Shown: positions 11,173 through 19,764 of the stretch, piece after piece
Position numbering within the stretch: position 1 is the first letter of the stretch
Layout: every line of letters starts with the position of its first letter
Source: Hyphomicrobiales bacterium
Lineage (GTDB): Bacteria > Pseudomonadota > Alphaproteobacteria > Rhizobiales > Rhizobiaceae
DNA: 42,788 bases
Direction: 5' to 3'
Assembly (NCBI GenBank): GCA_002709005.1
Contig: PAPH01000064.1
Coordinates: forward strand, 1 to 42,788
Notes under the pieces: model-generated
Told to the model about the DNA's origin: nothing
Seen by the model: only the letters and a program-made list of their open reading frames with translations
The model's database searches: none
Made by a program: the position numbers and the translations under genes

Positions 11173-11207
11173 GAACGGCTCCGAAGTGACCGCTTCGCGA
11201 GCCGTTC
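11173..11207 (+). promoter_or_regulatory. Long hairpin in the greA 5' leader
   Basis: GAACGGCTCCGAAG (11173-11186) pairs with CTTCG-GAGCCGTTC (11193-11207, one bulged C at 11198) around the 6-base loop TGACCG: a 14-base-pair stem followed by ATATTTTG. It looks like a terminator or attenuator with a short U-rich tail, about 64 bases before the greA start. In E. coli the greA leader ends early to make the GraL RNA; an analogous leader RNA is possible here, but the sequences are unrelated. Confidence 0.6.
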
Positions 11208-11270
11208 ATATTTTGCGCCCGCGCGCCGGAATCACCGCGCAGCAGGGCCGAAGGAAAGAGGAAGTTTTAA

Positions 11271-11747
11271 ATGGTCGAAAAGGTACCCATGACGCAGGGC
11301 GGCTACACTCAGTTGCAGGAGGAACTGCGCTGGCGCCAGCAGGAGGAACGCCCCCGCATCATCGAGGCGATCGCCGAAGCGCGCGCCCATGGCGACCTCT
11401 CCGAAAACGCGGAATATCATGCTGCCAAGGAAGCGCAGAGCCTCAACGAGGGTCGCATCGGCGAACTCGAGGACTATGTCTCCCGCGCCGAGGTGATCGA
11501 CCCGTCGAAAATGTCCGGTAACACGGTGAAATTCGGCGCCACCATCCGCCTCGTCGACGAGGATACGGAAGAAGAGAAGGTCTACCAGATCGTCGGCGAC
11601 CAGGAAGCCGACGTCAAAAAGGGCCGCATCTCGATCTCCTCGCCGATCTCTCGTGCGCTGATCGGCAAGGCGATCGGTGATTCGGTCGAGGTCGTCGCTC
11701 CCGGCGGCTCCAAGGCCTACGAGATTCTCGAGATCAAATGGGCTTGA
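11271..11747 (+). CDS. greA: Transcription elongation factor GreA
   Basis: A 158-residue Gre factor. The N-terminal coiled coil enters the RNA polymerase secondary channel, and its tip carries the acidic catalytic pair in [10 protein letters not shown] (D and E near residues 42-45), which stimulates cleavage of backtracked RNA. The C-terminal FKBP-like domain spans about 80-158 ([22 protein letters not shown]). Length is normal for the family. A good ribosome-binding site (AAAGAGGAAG) precedes the ATG. It lies upstream of an lpsB-type gene, the arrangement seen in several rhizobia, separated by a GC-rich hairpin. Confidence 0.97.
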   Translation: MVEKVPMTQGGYTQLQEELRWRQQEERPRIIEAIAEARAHGDLSENAEYHAAKEAQSLNEGRIGELEDYVSRAEVIDPSKMSGNTVKFGATIRLVDEDTEEEKVYQIVGDQEADVKKGRISISSPISRALIGKAIGDSVEVVAPGGSKAYEILEIKWA

Positions 11748-11753
11748 GTTAGA

Positions 11754-11779
11754 CCGGGGCCTCTTCGCAAAGGCCCCGG
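11754..11779 (+). terminator. GC-rich hairpin after greA
   Basis: CCGGGGCCT (11754-11762) and AGGCCCCGG (11771-11779) form a perfect 9-base-pair stem with an 8-base loop, 6 bases after the greA stop. No T run follows, so termination may be partial and some transcripts may read on into lpsB. Confidence 0.55.
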
Positions 11780-11797
11780 CGCCTTCAGGAACGACGA

Positions 11798-12922
11798 ATG
11801 CAACGGCCGGCGTGGGGAGCCATGACTGAACCTCTGGACATTCGCGACGTCGAGGTGGTGGCGCCCAATTTCAAGAGACGGCTTTCCGGCGTCACCTCCG
11901 TCATCATTCAGTTGATCCCCGAACAGCGCGCGGCCGGCATGCCGATCGCCGCGCTCGGGCCCGGCCTGCCACCCTCGGTTCCGAAGATCGGATTGAAGCA
12001 GATCTTCGGGCTGTTGAAGCCTCCGCGCAATCGCCGCTTTCGCATCTGGCACGCCCGGCGCAATACCGAAATGCTGGGCGGCCTGTTTCTCAAGCACGTG
12101 CTGCGCGCGCCGCTGAAGCTCGTCTTCACCTCCGCCGCCCAGCGCCGGCACACCCGCTATACCCGCTGGCTCATCCGCCAGATGGACGGGGTGGTGTCGA
12201 CCTCCAGCCGATCGGCGAGCTTTCTCGAGGTGCCCTGCACCGTCGTCCCGCACGGAATAGATCTGGAAGCTTTCCATCCGCCCTCCGATGACGAGCGGGA
12301 CTGGTCGCAGACCGGCCTCCCCGGCCGCCGCGGCATCGGCTGCTTCGGGCGCGTCCGACACCAGAAAGGCACCGACCTGTATGTCCAGGCGCTGATCGAG
12401 CTTCTGCCGCGCTATCCCGACTGGACCGGATTGGTCTTCGGTCGGGTAACGGTGGAAAATCGCGGCTTTTGCGAAGCCCTTCAGGAAAAGATCGACGCGG
12501 CCGGCCTGCACGAGCGCATCCTCTTCATGGGCGAGGTTCCCGACGTCAAGCCTTGGCTTCGCCGGGTCAGCCTGTGCGTGGCACCCTCGCGCAACGAAGG
12601 CTTCGGCCTCACCCCCCTCGAGGCGATGGCTTCCGAGACCGCGGTTGCCGCATCGGACGCGGGGGCCTATCGCGATATCATAGAAGAAGGGAAAACCGGC
12701 TTCGTGGTCCCGGCGGGCGACGGGACGGCGCTCACGCGCATAATCGAGATCTATCTCGCCGATCCCGATCTCGCCGCCGAGCATGCGAAGTCCGGCCTCT
12801 CGCGGGTCCATGAGCAATTCGCCCTGCGCCGGGAGGCCGAGGCACTCGCGACGGTCTACGAAGGAATTTGGGCTGGCGCACCGGCCCGACCGGCGACGCG
12901 TTCGTCCGAACGGCCTGTCTGA
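11798..12922 (+). CDS. lpsB: LPS core GT4 glycosyltransferase, LpsB type
   Basis: A 374-residue GT-B fold glycosyltransferase of family GT4. The C-terminal nucleotide-sugar domain shows GCFGRVRHQKGTDLYVQAL near residue 180, GEVPDVKPWLRRVSLCVAPSRNEGFGLTPLEAMASE near 240-280 (the E-x7-E element), and GKTGFVVPAGD. Rhizobial LpsB adds a mannose to the inner lipopolysaccharide core and is needed for symbiosis or stress resistance; the greA neighbour supports that assignment. The start at 11798 is chosen for the AGGA seven bases upstream; an in-frame ATG at 11822 is possible. It acts at the cytoplasmic face of the inner membrane. Confidence 0.82.
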   Translation: MQRPAWGAMTEPLDIRDVEVVAPNFKRRLSGVTSVIIQLIPEQRAAGMPIAALGPGLPPSVPKIGLKQIFGLLKPPRNRRFRIWHARRNTEMLGGLFLKHVLRAPLKLVFTSAAQRRHTRYTRWLIRQMDGVVSTSSRSASFLEVPCTVVPHGIDLEAFHPPSDDERDWSQTGLPGRRGIGCFGRVRHQKGTDLYVQALIELLPRYPDWTGLVFGRVTVENRGFCEALQEKIDAAGLHERILFMGEVPDVKPWLRRVSLCVAPSRNEGFGLTPLEAMASETAVAASDAGAYRDIIEEGKTGFVVPAGDGTALTRIIEIYLADPDLAAEHAKSGLSRVHEQFALRREAEALATVYEGIWAGAPARPATRSSERPV

Positions 12923-12947
12923 GGAAAGTTTCAAAAATTCCTTGCGC

Positions 12948-14036
12948 CTATGGGCGCAAATCAGCCCGGCCCCTGTGCCGCAGAACAAGTTCGCGCAGCT
13001 TGGGACGTTGCATGTAAGGTCCTCGTATAGCCTGGTCGCCGCCGATAAAGGGATGACGATTGCCCTCGATGAGGATCGGCCCCTCTGGCGTTATTGCAAC
13101 ATCCCATCCAACGACGGAATTGGGCAAAGCCGCCGCCGCTCTATGAACCAAGGCTACAGCCTCGCTGTAGAAGGGCAAAGTTATGTCCCCAAAGACGGCC
13201 CCGGTATCCGGATGCGATGACATGCTCGCCCCTCCGAAATCATATTTGAGGTGACTCAGCTCATCGAGCTTCCCGGATTGCAGATCGAGATAGTTTGCCA
13301 ATCCCCCGCCTCCGGCACTGTCGACAATCGATGCGCCCCTGCCGACGCGGAAAAACCCGCCCGCGACATGAGAGGCGCCTTCCGCATCCCGCACTGTCAG
13401 CAGGCGAAGCGTATTCAGGCTGCCAGGATTGATCTTCGCCAGATCGGGATGTTGCCTGACATATTCTTGAAACAAATATTCCTTGCCGGCCAAGAGCTCT
13501 GCGAGTTCGCGAGCTTTCATACTCTCATCAATCAGAAGCGCCCCTCGCCCCCTCGCACCGCGAATTGTTTTCGCGAAAACACGCCCTCGACCCAAAAGAC
13601 GTAAATTCGCAATAGCCTGCTCAGCCTGACTTATATCGTAATTTACAACACTGTCTTGATTGAAGATGCCGAACTCGCCGTTCCGAAAAACCCCCAGAAG
13701 CCTGGGAGTTGGCAGACCATGGGCGACCATTTGCTCGTGAAATTTGAGTTTGTCGTCGAATACCTCGAGCAATTCGGGAACTGAAATTTCATCGAGAAAT
13801 TTGTACCACAAGAATGAGGGAAAATAGGCATGCAAATCTCCGGAGCTCTTTCGATATAATTTGAAATCCATGTAGTCCTTTTTGGAGAATCCGTCCCTGC
13901 TGGAATAGGAAAGAATCTCGAACACCAATCTGGCCCACGACTTCCTGCCGGCATCCAGAGAAATGTACTTTTTATAATTATGATATTCGGATAGGCGCAC
14001 AAGTTTGTGCCGCAGAGAAAAGGAGCCCATCGACAT
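12948..14036 (-). CDS. Sugar-transfer-associated ATP-grasp protein
   Basis: A 362-residue ATP-grasp enzyme resembling the ATPgrasp_ST family (PF14397), whose members occur in polysaccharide clusters. Visible elements are FDDKLKFHEQMVAHGLPTPRLLG near residues 92-115, VFAKTIRGARGRGALLI (ATP-binding lysine and glycine loop), LFQEYVRQHPDLAKINPGSLNTLRLLT, and VGWDVAITPEGPILIEGNRHP, where D and E-x-N would bind magnesium. It probably joins an amino acid or similar acid to an acceptor, but the substrate is unknown. It is convergent with lpsB. Base composition is clearly more A+T-rich than its neighbours, especially in the first third, suggesting transfer. The ribosome-binding site is weak; the ATG at 14030 is an alternative start. 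Confidence 0.75.
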   Translation of the reverse strand: MSMGSFSLRHKLVRLSEYHNYKKYISLDAGRKSWARLVFEILSYSSRDGFSKKDYMDFKLYRKSSGDLHAYFPSFLWYKFLDEISVPELLEVFDDKLKFHEQMVAHGLPTPRLLGVFRNGEFGIFNQDSVVNYDISQAEQAIANLRLLGRGRVFAKTIRGARGRGALLIDESMKARELAELLAGKEYLFQEYVRQHPDLAKINPGSLNTLRLLTVRDAEGASHVAGGFFRVGRGASIVDSAGGGGLANYLDLQSGKLDELSHLKYDFGGASMSSHPDTGAVFGDITLPFYSEAVALVHRAAAALPNSVVGWDVAITPEGPILIEGNRHPFIGGDQAIRGPYMQRPKLRELVLRHRGRADLRP

Positions 14037-14040
14037 ACTC

Positions 14041-14055
14041 TGACTTGGAAAGTCA
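14041..14055. promoter_or_regulatory. Short palindrome at the ATP-grasp gene start
   Basis: TGACTT (14041-14046) and AAGTCA (14050-14055) flank GGA, a perfect 6-base inverted repeat 4 bases upstream of the ATP-grasp start codon. It could be an operator or a hairpin hiding the translation start. The rest of 14037-14244 is A+T-rich with no convincing gene. Confidence 0.35.
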
Positions 14056-14244
14056 AAACCCGAAGCAGTGTTCTACGACAGTAGAGTAATGAGAGAAAGT
14101 CAGAAATGGAATGGGGTCCGCACAAACGGAAACAGGGAAGGTCGGTATTTTGAAGGTATGATCGACTGCGAAGTAAACTTATCCGTACAACACATTCGCT
14201 GATCTTGTTTCCGCTTCGGCGCGCGAACAAGTTCAGCGCATCTC

Positions 14245-14715
14245 TCACCCCAACTTGACCAGCCCCGCGTCCTTGACCTTCCGGATGGTCAGCATGGTCC
14301 GGACCGTGTCGACGTTTTCGTTCGCGGTAAGCTGTTCAACGACGAAGTCCTGGAAATGGCTGAGATTGCGCGCCACGCAATGAAGCAGGAAGTCGGAATC
14401 TCCCGAAACCATCCAGCTTTCCCGGACGATCGGCCACCCGCTGCTCGCCGCCGCAAAGCTCTTGAGGTTGGCATCCGACTGGTGTTTCAAACCGACCATA
14501 CAGAACGCCACGAGGTCGTATCCAAGCGCCGGCGCATTGATGAGCGCGCGGTAGCCCGTGATGATCCCAGCCTGCTCCAGCTTGCGCACACGGCGCAGGC
14601 AGGGCGGAGCGGATATGCCGACACGGCTCGCAAGCTCGACATTGGTCATCCGGCCGTCTGCCTGCAATTCCTTCAGGATGCGGAAATCGATATCGTCGAG
14701 CTCGGCCTTGAACAT
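14245..14715 (-). CDS. Lrp/AsnC-family transcriptional regulator
   Basis: A 156-residue feast/famine regulator. Residues 1-60 form the helix-turn-helix (LDDIDFRILKELQADGRMTNVELASRVGISAPPCLRRVRKLEQAGII), and residues 70-150 the RAM ligand-binding domain (YDLVAFCMVGL, then VSGDSDFLLHCVARNLSHFQDFV), which binds amino acids and drives octamer formation. The motif GDSDFLL is typical of Lrp. It is divergent from trxB, an arrangement conserved in rhizobia, where the regulator is sometimes called a trxB-adjacent Lrp. A ribosome-binding site (ACAGGA) precedes the ATG. Target genes cannot be inferred from sequence alone. Confidence 0.93.
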   Translation of the reverse strand: MFKAELDDIDFRILKELQADGRMTNVELASRVGISAPPCLRRVRKLEQAGIITGYRALINAPALGYDLVAFCMVGLKHQSDANLKSFAAASSGWPIVRESWMVSGDSDFLLHCVARNLSHFQDFVVEQLTANENVDTVRTMLTIRKVKDAGLVKLG

Positions 14716-14840
14716 CTGGTCGTCCTGTCATCGGGCGGCGCGGCGCCATCCTTGGCGAAACTTTATTGCGTCGACCGCCGCAATTGTCCACCCGGCTTGC
14801 CGATGAACTGCCTCACCTGTGCGTAACCGCCCACTCCGGC

Positions 14841-14869
14841 TTGAATATCCGGCCCCCGAATTCCTAAAT
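14841..14869 (+). promoter_or_regulatory. Predicted trxB promoter
   Basis: TTGAAT (14841-14846), a 17-base spacer and CTAAAT (14864-14869) make a reasonable sigma-70 promoter 85 bases before the trxB start. The rest of the lrp-trxB intergenic region shows no other strong element. Confidence 0.45.
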
Positions 14870-14953
14870 TGGTGGAAATGCGCCATGATCGCGGCTCAGC
14901 GAATCCCTGCCGCCAACTGTGGGCGCTATCCGCATCCAGACAGGAAGAATTCC

Positions 14954-15928
14954 ATGACGACCCGTCACGTGCCCGTCCTCATCATCGGCTCCGGACCCGC
15001 CGGATACACGGCGGCGATCTATGCCGCCCGCGCCATGCTCACCCCTGTCATCATAACCGGGATGGAACAGGGCGGCCAGCTGATGATCACCACCGACGTC
15101 GAGAACTATCCCGGCTACGCCGATCCGGTTCAGGGTCCGTGGATGATGGAGCAGATGCGCCTGCAGGCAGAACATGTGGGTGCCGAGATCGTCAACGATC
15201 TGGTGACCGAGGTCGACGTTTCCCGCCGCCCCTTCACCGCGAAGACGGATTCGGGGGCGGTCTGGACCTGTGATGCACTGGTCATTTCCACCGGTGCACA
15301 GGCCAAGTGGCTGGGCATCCCCGGCGAAAAGGATTTCATGGGCTTCGGCGTGTCTGCATGCGCCACCTGCGACGGCTTCTTCTACCGCAACAAGCACGTC
15401 ATCGTCGTCGGCGGCGGCAATACCGCGGTCGAGGAAGCGCTCTATCTTGCCAACATCGCCGAGAAGGTGACGCTCGTTCATCGCCGCGACACGCTGCGTT
15501 CGGAGAAGATCCTGCAGGAGCGCCTGTTCGCGCAGAAGAACGTCGACTTCGTCTGGGATTCCGAAATCGCCGAATTCGTTGGCGGCGAACCTGTCGGCCC
15601 GATGCCGCCCGCCGTCAAGGCTGTGAAGCTGAAAAACCGCAAGTCCGGCGAAGTCACGGAAATGGATATTGACGGGGTGTTTGTGGCCATCGGCCATGCA
15701 CCCGCCGTCAAGCTCTTCGAAGGCAAGCTCAGACAGAAGCCGAACGGCTATCTGTGGACCGCGCCGGATTCGACGGCAACCGACGTTCCCGGCGTTTTCG
15801 CTGCGGGCGACGTGACCGACGACATCTATCGCCAGGCAGTCACGGCTGCCGGAATGGGATGCATGGCCGCCCTCGAGGCCGAACGCTATCTCGCAGGCCT
15901 CGGCACGCATGCGGAAGCCGCGGAATAA
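14954..15928 (+). CDS. trxB: Thioredoxin-disulfide reductase
   Basis: A 324-residue low-molecular-weight thioredoxin reductase, which passes electrons from NADPH through FAD to thioredoxin in the cytosol. The FAD-binding GSGPAGYTAAIYAAR starts at residue 12; the redox pair is C136-A-T-C139 in ACATCDGFFYRN; the NADPH-binding GGGNTAVEEALYL follows; and GVFAAGDVTDDIYRQAVTAAGMGCMAA closes the FAD site. Length is normal. The start at 14954 is chosen for AGGAAG upstream and for agreement with the family; the frame is open further upstream without meaning. vtlR follows 60 bases downstream on the same strand. Confidence 0.97.
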   Translation: MTTRHVPVLIIGSGPAGYTAAIYAARAMLTPVIITGMEQGGQLMITTDVENYPGYADPVQGPWMMEQMRLQAEHVGAEIVNDLVTEVDVSRRPFTAKTDSGAVWTCDALVISTGAQAKWLGIPGEKDFMGFGVSACATCDGFFYRNKHVIVVGGGNTAVEEALYLANIAEKVTLVHRRDTLRSEKILQERLFAQKNVDFVWDSEIAEFVGGEPVGPMPPAVKAVKLKNRKSGEVTEMDIDGVFVAIGHAPAVKLFEGKLRQKPNGYLWTAPDSTATDVPGVFAAGDVTDDIYRQAVTAAGMGCMAALEAERYLAGLGTHAEAAE

Positions 15929-15988
15929 GCCATCACTTTTCCGCCCCGGCGCATGGGGGCGCCGGACAGGCTCAAGGGGAGCGGTCAT

Positions 15989-16885
15989 ATGCAACTGGAC
16001 TGGGACAAGCTGCGAATTTTCCACGCAGCCGCCGAAGCCGGCTCCTTCACTCATGCCGCAGAGATCCTGCATTTGTCGCAGTCGGCCATCAGCCGGCAGG
16101 TGAGCGCGCTGGAGGCGGAGGTCAACACCAAGCTGTTCCACCGGCATGCGCGCGGCCTCATCCTCACCGAGCAGGGCGAGATGCTCTACAAGACCGCCCA
16201 CGAGGTTCTCATGAAGCTCGAGGCGGTGAAGAATCAGCTCACCGAGACGCGGGAGAAGCCGAGCGGCAAGCTCAGGATCACCACCACGGTGGGCCTCGGC
16301 CAGGGCTGGCTGACGGAGAAGGTCCAGGAGTTCCAGACGCTTTACCCGGACATGCAGGTGCAGTTGATCCTCGATAACGAGGAACTCGACGTCAACATGC
16401 GCCAGGCGGACTGCGCGATCCGGCTTCGTCAGCCCCAGCAGTCGGATCTCATCCAGCGAAAGCTGTTTACGGTCCATCTGCACATCTATGCGGCGCCGTC
16501 CTATCTGGCGCGCCACGGCGAACCGAAGACGATCGAGGATCTCGATCACCACCGGCTGATCACCTTTGGCGAACCGGCACCGGTCTATCTTCACGACTTG
16601 ACCTGGCTGGAGCGCGCAGGAAGGCCGGCGGACAATCCCCGGCCAGCGCATCTGCAGATCAACAACCTCGCCGCCGTCCGCCGCGCGACGATGAATGGCG
16701 CCGGGGTTTCAATGCTGCCCGACTACATGGTCAACCGCGACTCAGGCCTCGTGCAACTGGCGATTCCCGCCGAATTTCCCGCCTTCGACACCTACTTCTG
16801 TTATGCCGAGGAAATGCGCAACGCGGCCAAACTGAAGGTTTTTCGCGATTTTCTTATCAACAAGGCGCGGAACTGGAACTACTGA
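15989..16885 (+). CDS. vtlR: LysR-family regulator, VtlR/LsrB type
   Basis: A 298-residue LysR regulator. The winged helix at residues 1-65 reads DWDKLRIFHAAAEAGSFTHAAEILHLSQSAISRQVSALEAEV, followed by FHRHARGLILTEQGEMLY, both characteristic of rhizobial LsrB and Agrobacterium/Brucella VtlR. The C-terminal half is the co-inducer-binding domain. In Sinorhizobium LsrB responds to oxidative stress and affects LPS; in Agrobacterium and Brucella VtlR activates the small RNA AbcR2 or related RNAs encoded next door. An AbcR-like RNA is seen just downstream (17032-17147), which supports the assignment. The start at 15989 has AAGGGGAG upstream. Regulation by redox through cysteine residues is known in the family, not shown here. 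Confidence 0.9.
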   Translation: MQLDWDKLRIFHAAAEAGSFTHAAEILHLSQSAISRQVSALEAEVNTKLFHRHARGLILTEQGEMLYKTAHEVLMKLEAVKNQLTETREKPSGKLRITTTVGLGQGWLTEKVQEFQTLYPDMQVQLILDNEELDVNMRQADCAIRLRQPQQSDLIQRKLFTVHLHIYAAPSYLARHGEPKTIEDLDHHRLITFGEPAPVYLHDLTWLERAGRPADNPRPAHLQINNLAAVRRATMNGAGVSMLPDYMVNRDSGLVQLAIPAEFPAFDTYFCYAEEMRNAAKLKVFRDFLINKARNWNY

Positions 16886-16959
16886 CTTTCGGCTTTTATC
16901 GCCGAAAAACCATGCATTCTCCGGGAAAAATGCAAAAATGCAGGGCGGAACCGCCCACC

Positions 16960-16987
16960 ATGCGCACAGCGCATATCAGTCATGCGC
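16960..16987. promoter_or_regulatory. Candidate VtlR operator upstream of the AbcR-like RNA
   Basis: Three 6-base arms alternate in orientation: ATGCGC (16960-16965), GCGCAT (16969-16974) and ATGCGC (16982-16987). The second and third form GCGCAT-N7-ATGCGC, which includes the T-N11-A pattern of LysR sites. The block lies 10 bases upstream of the predicted -35 of the sRNA, the usual place for a LysR activator. Confidence 0.45.
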
Positions 16988-16996
16988 CCATCGCCC

Positions 16997-17025
16997 TTGC
17001 AATATGCCCATGAAAACAGCATATC
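16997..17025 (+). promoter_or_regulatory. Predicted promoter of the AbcR-like RNA
   Basis: TTGCAA (16997-17002), a 17-base spacer and CATATC (17020-17025) predict transcription from about 17032. GCCCAT is repeated three times between 16986 and 17031, a local feature of unknown meaning. Confidence 0.5.
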
Positions 17026-17031
17026 GCCCAT

Positions 17032-17147
17032 AGCTGATGCACCTTTGGCGGTCACTCCTCCCAGTGCCGCCGCATGAGCTGTTCCCCTCTGGAGGTTTTG
17101 ACCTTCACACCTATAGGCCCGCGAGCAATCGTCGGGCCTCTTTTTTT
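17032..17147 (+). ncRNA. abcR: AbcR-like trans-acting small RNA (alpha-r15 family)
   Basis: About 116 nucleotides from the predicted promoter to a strong terminator. A first hairpin pairs GGCGG and CACT with AGTG and CCGCC, exposing CCTCCC in its loop (17057-17062), complementary to Shine-Dalgarno sequences. A second C/U-rich stretch, TTCCCCTC, follows at 17082-17089. The RNA ends with AGGCCCG (17115-17121) pairing with CGGGCCT (17133-17139) and then CT7. Size, anti-Shine-Dalgarno loops, terminator and position next to vtlR match the Hfq-dependent AbcR RNAs, which repress ABC transporter and other mRNAs. Rhizobia often have two tandem copies; only one is clear here. End points are inferred. 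Confidence 0.75.
17115..17147 (+). terminator. Terminator of the AbcR-like RNA
   Basis: AGGCCCG (17115-17121) and CGGGCCT (17133-17139) form the stem, extended inside by CGA/TCG, followed by C and seven T residues (17141-17147). It is a textbook intrinsic terminator in the plus direction. Confidence 0.85.
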
Positions 17148-17234
17148 GCCTGGTGTCTGGTGAACAGGCGAGCTGCGAAAAATCGCGCCTTGAGGTCCTC
17201 GACGACCCCTCCCTTCCCCCAGTCTCTGTTCGCA

Positions 17235-18248
17235 CTACCGATACAGTGCCTCCCCCTCCATTCCCGCATAGAGGCCCGCCACCTGCTCGCCATAGCCGTT
17301 GTAGATCACCGTCGGCACTTCCTCGCGGGTGTGGAGAATCCGCTCGCTCGCCTGGCTCCAGCGGGGATGCGGCACGTCAGGGTTCACGTTGGCCCAGAAG
17401 CCGTATTCGGCCGCATTGATCTCTTCCCAGAAGCTCACCGGCCGCTGATCGGTGAAGCTGATGCGGGTGATCGACTTGATCGATTTGAAGCCGTATTTCC
17501 ACGGCAGCGCCAAGCGGATCGGCGCGCCGAATTGCGCTTCGATCGGCTTGCCGTAAGCACCGGTGACCATGAAGGCGAGCTCGTTCCGCGCTTCCTCGAT
17601 CGTGATGCCCTCCACATAGGGCCAGGGATACCAGCTCTGCTTCTGGCCCGACGCCATCGCCGGATCGTGGAAGGTTTCGAAACGAATATATTTCGCCCCT
17701 GCCTGCGGCGCCACGCGGTCGAGGAGCGCCGAGACGGGAAATCCCGTCCAGGGTACCGTCATCGACCAGGCCTCGACACAGCGGTGCCGGTAGAGCCGTT
17801 CCTCGAGAGGCATGCCGCGCACCAGATCTTCGAATTCCACCGTCTCCGGCTTGTCGACCATGCCGTCGATCATGATCGACCAGGGATCGGTGACGAGCGA
17901 ACTCCGTGCCGCGTCGGCAATCTGCTTGTGCGAGCCGAATTCGTAGAAATTGTTGTAGCTCGAATTGATCTCTTCAGGCGTGATATCCCGCTCGATGGAA
18001 TAGGCGCCGTTGCGCTCCGCGGGATAGAGATCGGCGGTTTTCTCCGCGGCACTCGCCGCGCGCGCCTCCTTCATTTGGAAGGCCGTTCCGAAGGCCAGTC
18101 CGGCTGCTCCGAGCCCCAGCCCCTTGAGGATCTTCCGCCGGGCGAGGAAGACATCCTCCGGTGTGACCTGGGCCTCGCTGACGGCCCATGAGGGGCGTCT
18201 GTGAAGCGATGGGGCGGCAAGAGACGACGGGCGGCGTGCGGCGGGCAT
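17235..18248 (-). CDS. msrP: Protein-methionine-sulfoxide reductase catalytic subunit MsrP
   Basis: A 337-residue periplasmic molybdopterin enzyme that repairs oxidised methionine in envelope proteins. A twin-arginine signal (ARRKILKGLGLGAAGLAFG, RR at 37-38) sends the folded protein through Tat. The molybdenum-ligating cysteine is C157 in HRCVEAWSMTVPWTG; further conserved blocks are IRFETFHDPAMASGQ and GAPIRLALPWKYGFKSIKSI. The start at 18248 has AGGAAG upstream. Electrons normally come from the membrane haem protein MsrQ, usually encoded in the same operon; no msrQ is next to this gene on either side, so it must be elsewhere or replaced. The gene converges on the AbcR-like RNA. Confidence 0.95.
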   Translation of the reverse strand: MPAARRPSSLAAPSLHRRPSWAVSEAQVTPEDVFLARRKILKGLGLGAAGLAFGTAFQMKEARAASAAEKTADLYPAERNGAYSIERDITPEEINSSYNNFYEFGSHKQIADAARSSLVTDPWSIMIDGMVDKPETVEFEDLVRGMPLEERLYRHRCVEAWSMTVPWTGFPVSALLDRVAPQAGAKYIRFETFHDPAMASGQKQSWYPWPYVEGITIEEARNELAFMVTGAYGKPIEAQFGAPIRLALPWKYGFKSIKSITRISFTDQRPVSFWEEINAAEYGFWANVNPDVPHPRWSQASERILHTREEVPTVIYNGYGEQVAGLYAGMEGEALYR

Positions 18249-18335
18249 GGAGAGGCTTCCTCCTCGATTGATCTCCGCAAAAGCTACCCGCGCTGTTCCA
18301 CCTCCGCAAATCAACGGCACTCACGTTCAGGTGAC

Positions 18336-18369
18336 GAAAAAGGCCGGCCCGGAGCCCGGACCGGCCTTT
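18336..18369 (-). terminator. Intrinsic terminator of the aspartate aminotransferase gene
   Basis: AAAGGCCGG (18339-18347) pairs with CCGGCCTTT (18361-18369); read on the minus strand, the stem is followed by a T run (TTTTT, 18340-18336). It lies 23 bases beyond the aminotransferase stop and insulates msrP. Confidence 0.85.
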
Positions 18370-18391
18370 CATTCGTCTCTTGTCGAAAAGG

Positions 18392-19741
<1,350 letters not shown>

Positions 19742-19764
19742 CTACGAGTAATCATGATAAGGGC

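Noticed and set aside
13996..14009. Palindrome GCACAAGTTTGTGC in the ATP-grasp gene
   Set aside because: It lies inside coding sequence and is short enough to occur by chance.
14864..16651. A 595-codon open frame opposite trxB and vtlR
   Set aside because: Spans two recognised genes in antisense; no domain is visible.
17180..17234. A second AbcR copy suggested by a C-rich run (CCCCTCCCTTCCCCC, about 17205)
   Set aside because: There is no promoter, hairpin or terminator, and the stretch runs into the msrP 3' end.
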